Origin: Pararhizobium arenae
GTDB lineage: Bacteria; Pseudomonadota; Alphaproteobacteria; Rhizobiales; Rhizobiaceae
Direction of reading: 5' to 3'
Length of the DNA stretch: 64,000 bases
Assembly: GCF_001931685.1 (NCBI RefSeq)
Contig: NZ_MOOY01000004.1
Span: forward strand, 248,001-312,000
The first letter of the stretch is position 1. The number at the start of each line of letters is the position of its first letter. The notes below the pieces were generated by a model, which worked only from the letters and a program-made list of their open reading frames with translations, was not told the DNA's origin and ran no database searches. Below, piece by piece: positions 55,811 through 63,425 of the stretch. A program made the translations under genes and the position numbers.

Positions 55811-56323
55811 ATGTCCTCTGCCGAAAAACGCCGTCTTGCCCCGCTCACCACCCCGTCCGATCTCGCGTCGAATGCCATCACCGATATTTCCGCGGCGTTG
55901 ACAACGCTGCTCGCCGATATGTTTGCGCTTTACCTGAAGACAAAGAATTTTCACTGGCATATGTCCGGCCCGCATTTCCGCGATTATCACCTTCTCCTGG
56001 ACGAGCAGGCAGAACAGATTTTTGCGACCACGGACGATCTCGCCGAACGCGCCCGCAAGATCGGCGGCACGACGCTGCGCTCGCTCGGCCACGCCGCGCG
56101 CCTGCAGCGTATCCCGGACAATGACGCTGATTATGTGACGCCGGGAGATATGCTGGCCGAGCTTTGCGAGGACAACAAGCACCTCGTCTCGCTGCTGCGC
56201 GAAACCCATGATCTCTGCGATGAACACGGCGACGTCGCCACCGCGAGCCTCTTGGAAAACTGGATCGACGAAGCCGAGCGCCGCACATGGTTCCTGTTCG
56301 AAACCACCCGACAGGCGAAATAG
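55811..56323 (+). CDS. dps: Dps family DNA-binding ferritin-like protein
   Basis: A 170-residue four-helix protein that forms a 12-mer storing iron and protecting DNA. The intersubunit ferroxidase residues are present: H48 and H50 in FHWHMSGPHF, then D64/E68 in LLDEQAEQ and DD at 75-76. The basic N-terminal tail (AEKRRLAPL) could bind DNA. ATG 55811 follows AAAGGAGAA by 4 bases and fits the family; the longer frame upstream is not Dps-like. It converges on the DMT exporter gene with a 3-base gap. Confidence 0.94.
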   Translation: MSSAEKRRLAPLTTPSDLASNAITDISAALTTLLADMFALYLKTKNFHWHMSGPHFRDYHLLLDEQAEQIFATTDDLAERARKIGGTTLRSLGHAARLQRIPDNDADYVTPGDMLAELCEDNKHLVSLLRETHDLCDEHGDVATASLLENWIDEAERRTWFLFETTRQAK

Positions 56324-56326
56324 GGC

Positions 56327-57223
56327 TCAGCCGGCTCCTGCTGCCCCACGACGGCGCAGGAGCCGCCCCGGCCGCCAGCCAAGCGTGACACCGGCCGCCG
56401 CCAGCAGAATGACCGCCGATCCCACCATCCGCACCGGTTGCAGTTGATGACCAAGGGCGAAGCGATCGACGAGGATTGCGACCACCGGATAGAGAAACGA
56501 CAGCGCCCCAGTAAGGTGAGTCGGCAGCTTCTGGATCGCGCCGTAAAGCAGCACATACATCAGCCCGGTATGCACGCCGCCGAGCAGTAGCAGGTTGGAC
56601 CAGACGGCCACCGATGTCTGAAGCTCCGACAGATTGGCAAGGGGCGCCAGCATGACCGTTCCGGTGATTACCTGGATCAGCGCAATCAGATGCGGCGGCG
56701 TGCCCTTGAGCTTCTTCGCGGCAAGGGCTGCCAGCGAATAGAAGAAAGCCGCTCCCAGCGCGAGCAGTATCCCGAAAATATAATCATCTCCGCCCCCACT
56801 CTTGCCCTCCACGATCGCCAGCATGCCGAGAAAGGAGAGGCCAAGCCAGAACAGCTTTTCACCCGTCACCTTCTCGCCGAGGAAAAGCACACCGAGCCCC
56901 AGCAACATGAAGGGCTGGGTGTTGTAGACCATGGTGGCGATTGAGATCGAGGCATGGTTGTAGGAGGAGAAAAGCAGCAGCCAGTTGAGAACGATGGCCA
57001 CGCCGCCGGCAACCGCGATGGCAAACGTGCGCCTCGATAGCGCCCCCTTGCGAAACAGCCCGAGTGACCAGCAGATCAACGCCAGCACCACCGCGCCGAT
57101 CGCGCAGCGCCAGAAGACGACATCGATCACCGGCAGGCCGGACATCACGACAAACCAGCCGATCGTCCCCGAGATCAGCATTGCCGCTATCATTTCGAGT
57201 TGTCCGCGCCGCTCGTTTGCCAT
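56327..57223 (-). CDS. DMT superfamily (EamA) transporter
   Basis: A 298-residue membrane protein with ten hydrophobic segments in two EamA repeats (the second from about 150, FGILLALGAAFFYSLAALAAKK). Such proteins export metabolites or amino-acid-like compounds. The divergent Lrp-family gene 132 bases away is its likely regulator. It ends with a basic tail (RPGRLLRRRG). Confidence 0.9.
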   Translation of the reverse strand: MANERRGQLEMIAAMLISGTIGWFVVMSGLPVIDVVFWRCAIGAVVLALICWSLGLFRKGALSRRTFAIAVAGGVAIVLNWLLLFSSYNHASISIATMVYNTQPFMLLGLGVLFLGEKVTGEKLFWLGLSFLGMLAIVEGKSGGGDDYIFGILLALGAAFFYSLAALAAKKLKGTPPHLIALIQVITGTVMLAPLANLSELQTSVAVWSNLLLLGGVHTGLMYVLLYGAIQKLPTHLTGALSFLYPVVAILVDRFALGHQLQPVRMVGSAVILLAAAGVTLGWRPGRLLRRRGAAGAG

Positions 57224-57355
57224 GGTTTCTTCCTCTTTGACGTTGGAGACATCATAAGGCGAGCGGAACGACGTTTACATAAACAGGAAAAGGTGAAACC
57301 CTCACATCAACTTTAATTATAAGGCACATCGCCTAGATCACCTTCCGGAGCTCTC

Positions 57356-57796
57356 ATGCTGGACGATCTTGACCGCAAGCTTCTCAACATCCTGTCCACC
57401 AACGCCCGCATCTCGCTGAAGGAGCTGGCGGCGGAAGCCGGACTGTCCTCGCCCAGCACGGCAGAGCGCCTGCGCAAGCTTGACAAGCGCGGCGTCATCA
57501 CCGGCTATACGGTGGAAGTCGACCCCGCCGCGCTGGGTTACACGCTGCAGGCGGTGGTGCGGGTGCGCCCGATGCCGGGCATGCTGCACATCGTCGAAAA
57601 GCTGATCGTGGAAACGCCGGAATTCGTGGAATGCGACAAGGTGACCGGCGACGATTGCTTTATCGCCAAGCTGCTGGTCAAGAACATGGAGCAACTGGAC
57701 ACGATCCTCGACCGCATAGCCGAAAAAGCCCAGACCAACACCGCGATCGTCAAATCCAGCCCGATCAAACGCCGTTTGCCGCCGTTGCTGTCTTAG
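57356..57796 (+). CDS. Lrp/AsnC family transcriptional regulator
   Basis: A 146-residue regulator. The N-terminal helix-turn-helix reads LDRKLLNILSTNARISLKEL and LSSPSTAERLRKLDKRGVI; the C-terminal RAM domain (YTLQAVVRVRPMPGM, CDKVTGDDCFIAKLLV) binds an effector amino acid. It is divergent from the EamA transporter, a classic layout in which the Lrp protein controls the exporter in response to its substrate. Confidence 0.93.
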   Translation: MLDDLDRKLLNILSTNARISLKELAAEAGLSSPSTAERLRKLDKRGVITGYTVEVDPAALGYTLQAVVRVRPMPGMLHIVEKLIVETPEFVECDKVTGDDCFIAKLLVKNMEQLDTILDRIAEKAQTNTAIVKSSPIKRRLPPLLS

Positions 57797-57840
57797 GTTC
57801 AGAGTTCAGGCCTTTGACGCGTGTGGAGATGGTGACCCTC

Positions 57841-58716
57841 TCAAAAACCTGCCATCGGCGACAGCGCAAACAGCCGTGGTAATGGAATATCGCCTCGCAC
57901 CATGAGACCGGCATAGGATTTCCGCTCCACCGGTTCTCCGGCCCAATTCAGCCTGTCCGGTGGGAAGCAGATTGTAATTTCACTGACGGCAACACCCATC
58001 ACCGCGAGGATTTGCGGAAGCGTCGGTATGTCGGCGGCCACGAGATCGAGGATTGAGACGCCCGTATCGTCAGCCTGCCACGCGACGACGAAATCAAGCG
58101 CGGCGCTGTAGCTCAGTCGGATTTCAGGATCGAAGACAGTATTGAGCAGAAACATCTCACTCTGCATTGCCACGGCAAAGCTTGCCGATACAGGCGTGCG
58201 GCGCTTCAACATCCGGCTGGTCAGAGCAACATCATCGGCTCTGTTGAGATCGAGCAGTCGACCAACGGTGATGTCGTGATCCAGGGCAGGCGCTTGCCCT
58301 TTGAAGTCATATTCCGTCACCGATCGAAACCCATGGTTTTCGTAAAGCGCCGGCTTATCGGTCAGCAGCAGTTCCAGTTCGCATCCCCCTGTCTTCGCCG
58401 CCGCGAATGCCCGCTGAATCAGATCACGATAAAGCCCGCGCCCACGCCATTCCGGCCGCACCGCGCCGGATTGATAACCGATAGCGCGGACGGGCTTTCC
58501 AGCAATCACGAGCGGCATGTAAAACAGGCTGAAATTGGCGACGCAGCGGCCGGTCTCGTCGAAATAGCCGAAAGCGCGGCTCGTCGGGTCAGGGCCGCCC
58601 AGCCGGTCGAGTTGGCCGACATTGATGCCGAAGGTGTCTTGCAACAGGTCGACCAGCGCCTGCCATGCTTCGGGATCGGCAAAGTAGTCCTGACGGTAAG
58701 CGAGCCCGTCCGGCAT
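57841..58716 (-). CDS. GNAT family N-acetyltransferase
   Basis: A 291-residue protein. Residues 1-150 form a GNAT domain: the acetyl-CoA loop is VRPEWRGRGLYRDLIQRAF (RxxGxG/A type), followed by LLTDKPALYENHGF. Residues 150-290 form a second, less conserved domain that I cannot name. The ATG at 58716 overlaps the dut stop by one base (TGATG), so the two are coupled; a GTG one codon earlier is possible. The acceptor substrate is unknown. Confidence 0.88.
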   Translation of the reverse strand: MPDGLAYRQDYFADPEAWQALVDLLQDTFGINVGQLDRLGGPDPTSRAFGYFDETGRCVANFSLFYMPLVIAGKPVRAIGYQSGAVRPEWRGRGLYRDLIQRAFAAAKTGGCELELLLTDKPALYENHGFRSVTEYDFKGQAPALDHDITVGRLLDLNRADDVALTSRMLKRRTPVSASFAVAMQSEMFLLNTVFDPEIRLSYSAALDFVVAWQADDTGVSILDLVAADIPTLPQILAVMGVAVSEITICFPPDRLNWAGEPVERKSYAGLMVRGDIPLPRLFALSPMAGF

Positions 58717-59186
58717 CACACGCCGGTGGAGCCGAAGCCGCCGGTGCCGCGCAGAGTGTCCGTTGTTTCGCTTGCCTCAAAGACCGTGACCTGCGTGACC
58801 GGGGCAATGACCATCTGGGCGATCCGCATGCCGCGCTCGATGACGAAAGGCTCCGCGCCGTGATTGATCAGCAGCACCTTCACCTCGCCGCGATAGTCGC
58901 TGTCGATCGTGCCAGGGCTGTTGAGGCAGGTGATGCCGTTCTTGAAGGCAAGGCCGGAGCGCGGGCGGATCTGCGCTTCATAGCCGACCGGGATTTCGAA
59001 GATGAAGCCCGTCGGGACAAGGGCGCGTTCGCCGGGCTGCAAGGTCATCGGAGCTTCCGCATCCACCGCCGCGCGCAGGTCCATGCCGGCGGCACCCGCG
59101 GTCTCGTAAGACGGCAGATCGAGGCCCTCGCCATGGGCGAGGCGGACGAGTTTCAGGGTCGGGCGGGTTTCCGTGTGCAAGGTCAT
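58716..59186 (-). CDS. dut: dUTP diphosphatase
   Basis: A 156-residue trimeric enzyme that hydrolyses dUTP to dUMP and keeps uracil out of DNA. The five family motifs are present: [46 protein letters not shown] and the C-terminal [10 protein letters not shown]. Its neighbour in many rhizobia is coaBC, which is not in this window. Confidence 0.97.
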   Translation of the reverse strand: MTLHTETRPTLKLVRLAHGEGLDLPSYETAGAAGMDLRAAVDAEAPMTLQPGERALVPTGFIFEIPVGYEAQIRPRSGLAFKNGITCLNSPGTIDSDYRGEVKVLLINHGAEPFVIERGMRIAQMVIAPVTQVTVFEASETTDTLRGTGGFGSTGV

Positions 59187-59276
59187 TAGGCATTACTTTG
59201 CCCTCGAAGACGTGAGGTCAATTGCAATCGCGGCCCGGAATGGCTAGATAGCCCGCAATTCCACAGGATTCATGAT

Positions 59277-60860
59277 ATGGCCGAAAGCCTCGCAGAGGCG
59301 GTTTCCCGCCGCCGTACATTCGCGATCATCGCACACCCGGACGCCGGTAAAACCACGCTCACCGAAAAGCTGCTGCTGTTCGGCGGCGCCATCCAGCTCG
59401 CTGGTGAAGTCAAGGCCAAGAAGGATCGCATCCAGACGCGATCCGACTGGATGAAGATCGAGCGCGAGCGCGGCATCTCGGTCGTGACCTCGGTCATGAC
59501 CTTCGAATATGACGGCAACGTCTTCAACATTCTCGATACGCCCGGTCACGAAGACTTCGCCGACGACACCTATCGCACGCTGACGGCGGTGGATGCGGCT
59601 GTCATGGTCATCGATGCCGCCAAGGGTATCGAGCCGCGCACGCTGAAGCTTTTCGAAGTTTGCCGCATGCGCGATATCCCGATCATCACCTTCATCAACA
59701 AGATGGACCGCGAAAGCCGCGATCCCTTCGAAATCCTCGATGAGGTCGAAGAAAAGCTTGCGCTGGATACGGCCCCGATAACCTGGCCGATCGGCCGCTC
59801 GAAAACCTTCTGCGGCTCCTATCATCTGGCTGACAACACCGTGCGCGGCTCGGATACGGAAGTCGTGCCGACCAAGGTCACCGGCCCGCAGGCGGTCGCC
59901 GACCGGCTGCCGGAAAACGAGCGTCAGGCCTTTATCGACGAAACGGAACTGGCGATGGAAGCCTGCCGCCCCTTCGATCGTCAGGCTTTCCTCGAAGGCC
60001 ATATGACGCCGGTGTTCTTCGGCTCGGCGCTCCGGAATTTCGGCGTGCGCGACCTCATCAACGCGCTCGGCGCCTTTGCGCCGCCGCCGCGCGATCAGGT
60101 GGCCGACGTGCGCACCGTGCATGCAGCGGAAGACCGCATGACCGCCTTCGTCTTCAAAATCCAGGCGAATATGGACCCGAACCACCGCGACCGCATCGCC
60201 TTTGCCCGCATCTGCTCCGGCAAGCTGGAGCGCGGCATGAAGGCGCGGCTGGCGCGCACCGGCAAGCAGCTGGGCCTTACCGCGCCGCAGTTCTTCTTCG
60301 CCTCGCAGCGGCAGCTGGCGGACACGGCTTACGCAGGCGATGTCGTCGGCATTCCGAACCACGGCACGCTCAGGATCGGCGATACGCTGACCGAGGGCGA
60401 GGCGCTGGTGTTTCAGGGCGTGCCGAACTTCTCGCCGGAAATCCTCCGCCGCGTGCGGCTGGAAGATGCGATGAAGGCGAAGAAGCTGAAGGAAGCGCTG
60501 CAGCAGATGGCCGAAGAGGGCGTCGTGCAGCTGTTCCAGCCGGAAGACGGCTCGCCGGCCATCGTCGGCGTTGTCGGTGCGCTGCAGCTCGACGTGCTGA
60601 AGGAGCGGCTGCAGGCGGAATATGGCCTGCCGGTGTCCTTCGACATGGCCCGCTTTTCGGTCTGCCGCTGGATATCGTCCGATCAGCCGACGGAACTGGA
60701 AAAATTCCTGACCGTCAAGCGCGGCGATATCGCCCGCGATCTCGACGGCGATCCGGTGTTCCTGGCGCAGGACAGCTTCTCGCTGCGCTATGAGGCCGAG
60801 CGGTTCCCGGCCATTAAGATGGTCGCCATCAAGGAATATCACGTCGCTAAGGCGGCGTGA
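59277..60860 (+). CDS. prfC: Peptide chain release factor 3
   Basis: A 527-residue translational GTPase that recycles RF1 and RF2 after termination. The G motifs are HPDAGKTTLTEK near residue 20, DTPGHEDFADDTYRTL and FINKMDRESRDP. Domain 2 and the RF3 C-terminal domain (GVVGALQLDVLKERLQAEYG) follow. It is a single gene, divergent from dut, with a strong terminator behind it. Confidence 0.97.
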   Translation: MAESLAEAVSRRRTFAIIAHPDAGKTTLTEKLLLFGGAIQLAGEVKAKKDRIQTRSDWMKIERERGISVVTSVMTFEYDGNVFNILDTPGHEDFADDTYRTLTAVDAAVMVIDAAKGIEPRTLKLFEVCRMRDIPIITFINKMDRESRDPFEILDEVEEKLALDTAPITWPIGRSKTFCGSYHLADNTVRGSDTEVVPTKVTGPQAVADRLPENERQAFIDETELAMEACRPFDRQAFLEGHMTPVFFGSALRNFGVRDLINALGAFAPPPRDQVADVRTVHAAEDRMTAFVFKIQANMDPNHRDRIAFARICSGKLERGMKARLARTGKQLGLTAPQFFFASQRQLADTAYAGDVVGIPNHGTLRIGDTLTEGEALVFQGVPNFSPEILRRVRLEDAMKAKKLKEALQQMAEEGVVQLFQPEDGSPAIVGVVGALQLDVLKERLQAEYGLPVSFDMARFSVCRWISSDQPTELEKFLTVKRGDIARDLDGDPVFLAQDSFSLRYEAERFPAIKMVAIKEYHVAKAA

Positions 60861-60886
60861 TTTCTGCAACCTGAAAATCGGCACCA

Positions 60887-60917
60887 GAAACCGTCCCTAT
60901 GGACGGTTTCTTCGTTT
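60887..60917 (+). terminator. Terminator of prfC
   Basis: GAAACCGTCC and GGACGGTTTC form an exact 10-bp stem over a 4-base loop, followed by TTCGTTT. It lies 26 bases after the prfC stop. Confidence 0.85.
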
Positions 60918-60980
60918 CTGACATTACACCACCCATACCCCTCAAAAATTTCCGCGTGACAGGCCTGGTCATCTCTGCCA

Positions 60981-61072
60981 GAACAGGGGTGAAAGACAGG
61001 GGCGTCTGGCGAAAGCCGGGCTGAGAAGCACCCTTTGAACCTGAACCAGATCATGCTGGCGGAGGGAGTCGT
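60981..61072 (+). ncRNA. TPP riboswitch (thi box)
   Basis: The aptamer core is clear: GGGGTG (60985-60990) pairs with CACCC (61029-61033), followed by the conserved CTGAGA, then TTTGAACCTGA, the pyrophosphate-sensor arm ending ATCATGCTGGCG, and the closing GGAGGGAGT. The P3 arm is extended. It lies about 60 bases before thiM and would repress the operon when thiamine diphosphate is plentiful. Confidence 0.93.
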
Positions 61073-61111
61073 TTCGGCCTGTCGTATCTTTGCGCGAGCC
61101 CTCACGTCCGC

Positions 61112-61128
61112 CCCCGTCTTAAAAGGGG
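61112..61128 (+). promoter_or_regulatory. Hairpin sequestering the thiM Shine-Dalgarno
   Basis: CCCC (61112-61115) pairs with GGGG (61125-61128), which belongs to the thiM ribosome-binding site AAGGGG five bases before ATG 61134. No T run follows. This suggests the riboswitch acts on translation start. Confidence 0.55.
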
Positions 61129-61133
61129 CCGAG

Positions 61134-61931
61134 ATGACCGAGACCATTCCCGCAAGCCAGTTGCTCACCGAGATGCGCGCGCGCGCCCCACTCGTCCAGT
61201 GCATTACCAATTACGTTGCAATGAACATCGCCGCCAATGCCCTGCTGGCGGCAGGGGCGTCGCCGGCCATGGTGCATGCACCGGAAGAGGCCGGGGAATT
61301 CGCTGCCATCGCCGGCGCGCTGACGATCAACATCGGCACGCTCTCGACGGAGTGGATTGCCGGCATGCGGGCGGCCGCAAAGGCCGCGACTGCGGCAGGC
61401 AAACCATGGGTATTCGATCCGGTCGCGCATTTTGCCACCGGCTTTCGGCGGGAAGCGACGCAGGCGCTCCTGGAACTCAAACCGACGATCATCCGCGCCA
61501 ATGCCTCCGAGATCATCGCGCTCGCCGGCGGCACGGGTGCGGGCAAGGGCGTCGACAGCGGCGACTCCGTCGAGTTTGCCGAACAGTCGGCCATGCTTCT
61601 TGCACAGCAGCATCAGGCCGTGGTTGCCGTGACCGGGGAAATCGATTTCGTAACCGATGGCTCACGCTCCGTGCATGTTCATGGTGGCTCGTCGCTGATG
61701 CCGAGGATCACGGCGCTGGGATGCTCGCTCACCTGCCTCGTCGGGGCCTTCGCGGCGGTCCGGCCCGATGCACCGTTCGATGCGACGGTTGCGGCGCTTG
61801 CGACCTTTGCCGTCGCCGGCAGGGACGCCGCCAAACTGGCCGAAGGGCCAGGCTCCTTCCAGTGGCGCTTCCTCGATGCCTTGGCCGCGCTTCAGCCGGC
61901 GGCGCTCGATGCGGCGGTGACACCGGCATGA
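61134..61931 (+). CDS. thiM: Hydroxyethylthiazole kinase
   Basis: A 265-residue kinase that phosphorylates thiazole alcohol for thiamine salvage. Family segments: VQCITNYVAMNIAANALLA at the N terminus, MVHAPEEAGEFA, PWVFDPVAHFATGFR and IIRANASEIIALAGG. The active-site Cys region reads ITALGCSLTCLVGAFAA, whereas many ThiM proteins have a TGTGC run here. ATG 61134 is preceded by AAGGGG; the longer frame runs into the riboswitch. Its stop overlaps thiE by 4 bases. Confidence 0.94.
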   Translation: MTETIPASQLLTEMRARAPLVQCITNYVAMNIAANALLAAGASPAMVHAPEEAGEFAAIAGALTINIGTLSTEWIAGMRAAAKAATAAGKPWVFDPVAHFATGFRREATQALLELKPTIIRANASEIIALAGGTGAGKGVDSGDSVEFAEQSAMLLAQQHQAVVAVTGEIDFVTDGSRSVHVHGGSSLMPRITALGCSLTCLVGAFAAVRPDAPFDATVAALATFAVAGRDAAKLAEGPGSFQWRFLDALAALQPAALDAAVTPA

Positions 61932-62563
61932 AGGGCTTCGATCTCTCGCTCTATCTGGTGCTCGATCCCGATCTCTGCGCGTCCTACGGCATGGTGGAAA
62001 CGGCGCGCGCCGCTGTCGAAGGCGGCGCGACGATGGTGCAGCTACGCGACAAGACAGGCGGCACGCAAAGGATGATCGAGACTGGACTGGCATTGAGGCA
62101 GGCGCTGGCCGGCACCGGCGCGCTGCTGATCGTCAATGACGATATCGAGGCGGCCGGCCGGATCGGTGCTGACGGGCTGCACATCGGACAGGACGATGGC
62201 GATCCGGTTGCGGCTAGGGCGCGTATCGGCAACGACATGATCCTTGGCGTTTCCGTGGAGACCGTGGAAGCCGCGCGTCGGCTTGATCCGGCTGTCGTCG
62301 ATTATGCCGGTATCGGCCCGGTCTTTGCGACGCCGACAAAGCCGGATCACAAGCAGCCGGTCGGGCTCGATGGATTGGCTGATCTCGTCGCGGCAAGCCC
62401 GGTTCCGTCAGTTGCGATTGGCGGATTGAAGGGCGAGCATGTGGAAGCCGTGTTGAAGACGGGCGCCGATGGGCTCGCTGTCGTCTCGGCTATCTGCGGC
62501 ACACCCGATCCGCGCGCGGCGGCGCGGGCGTTGGCTGTGCTGATCGAGGGGGTGCGGCGATGA
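61928..62563 (+). CDS. thiE: Thiamine-phosphate synthase
   Basis: A 211-residue TIM-barrel enzyme that couples HMP-PP with thiazole phosphate to give thiamine phosphate. Motifs: GGATMVQLRDK, LLIVNDDIEAA, GLHIGQDDGD, GVSVETVEAAR, YAGIGPVFATPTKPDHK and SVAIGGLKGEHVEAVL. The ATG overlaps the thiM stop (ATGA), and its own stop overlaps thiD in the same way. A longer open frame upstream is thiM read in another frame. Confidence 0.95.
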   Translation: MKGFDLSLYLVLDPDLCASYGMVETARAAVEGGATMVQLRDKTGGTQRMIETGLALRQALAGTGALLIVNDDIEAAGRIGADGLHIGQDDGDPVAARARIGNDMILGVSVETVEAARRLDPAVVDYAGIGPVFATPTKPDHKQPVGLDGLADLVAASPVPSVAIGGLKGEHVEAVLKTGADGLAVVSAICGTPDPRAAARALAVLIEGVRR

Positions 62564-63363
62564 TCCGCAATGTGCTTTCCATCGCCGGTTCCGATCCTTC
62601 CGGCGGCGCCGGCATCCAGGCCGATCTCAAGGCCTTTGCCGCCCGCGGGGTCTATGGCATGGCGGCCCTGACCGCCCTAACCGCGCAGAACACGCAAGGC
62701 GTGACCGGCGTTCAGGCGGTGGCACCCGCGTTTGTTGCGCAGCAAATCGCCACCGTCTTTGCCGATGTGCGTGTGGATGCGGTGAAGATCGGCATGATCG
62801 CCAATGCCGTCATTGCGCAAGCCGTGGCCGACGTTCTGGCCGGGCATCGCGATATCCCGATCGTGCTCGATCCTGTGATGATCGCCAAGGGCGGCGCGCC
62901 CCTGCTTGCCAATGACGCCGTCGAGGTACTTGTCCGGCGGTTGCTGCCGCTGGCAACGGTGATCACGCCCAATCTACCCGAGGCCGCCGCGCTGCTCGGC
63001 GAAGCCCCGGCAACGGATCGCGACGGCATGGCCGCGCAGGCCGGCCGGCTCATAACCTTGGGGCCAAAGGCCGTTCTCGTCAAAGGCGGCCATCTCGACC
63101 AAGGCGACAGCCCCGATGTGCTCGTGACGGGCCATGATATCCGCTGGTTCGAGGGTGCGCGCATTGCGACCGCGAACACTCACGGCACCGGCTGCACGCT
63201 TTCAAGCGCGCTTGCAGCGGAACTCGCCAAGGGTGCGGAGATCGGTGACGCCGTGGCGGTTGCCAAGGACTATCTGCGCGGAGCGATTGCGGCGGCGGGC
63301 GATCTTACCGTCGGCACCGGCCATGGGCCGGTGCAGCATTTTCATGCACTCTGGAAGAGCTAG
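62560..63363 (+). CDS. thiD: Hydroxymethylpyrimidine/phosphomethylpyrimidine kinase
   Basis: A 267-residue ribokinase-fold enzyme that phosphorylates HMP twice to HMP-PP. It starts with SIAGSDPSGGAGIQADLKAF, and contains VKIGMIANAVIAQAVA, DPVMIAKGGAPLL, VLVKGGHLDQGD and the catalytic GTGCTLSSALAAEL. With ThiM and ThiE it forms a salvage set that rebuilds thiamine from thiazole and pyrimidine. Genes for de novo synthesis (thiC, thiG) are not in this window. Confidence 0.96.
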   Translation: MIRNVLSIAGSDPSGGAGIQADLKAFAARGVYGMAALTALTAQNTQGVTGVQAVAPAFVAQQIATVFADVRVDAVKIGMIANAVIAQAVADVLAGHRDIPIVLDPVMIAKGGAPLLANDAVEVLVRRLLPLATVITPNLPEAAALLGEAPATDRDGMAAQAGRLITLGPKAVLVKGGHLDQGDSPDVLVTGHDIRWFEGARIATANTHGTGCTLSSALAAELAKGAEIGDAVAVAKDYLRGAIAAAGDLTVGTGHGPVQHFHALWKS

Positions 63364-63423
63364 AGCATTTGTTTTACGCATTCCGGACGCAAAACCGCGG
63401 CGCACTTTTGCTGGAAATGCTCT
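63362..63423. repeat. Rhizobial intergenic mosaic-type palindrome after thiD
   Basis: AGAGCATTT (63362-63370) and AAATGCTCT (63415-63423) are exact inverted repeats. The inner part includes ACGCATTCCGGACGCAAAACC and GCACTTTTGCTGG-like blocks that I recall from the RIME family of Rhizobiaceae. It begins within the thiD stop codon and fills the gap to the HAD gene. Confidence 0.75.
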
Positions 63424-63425
63424 GA

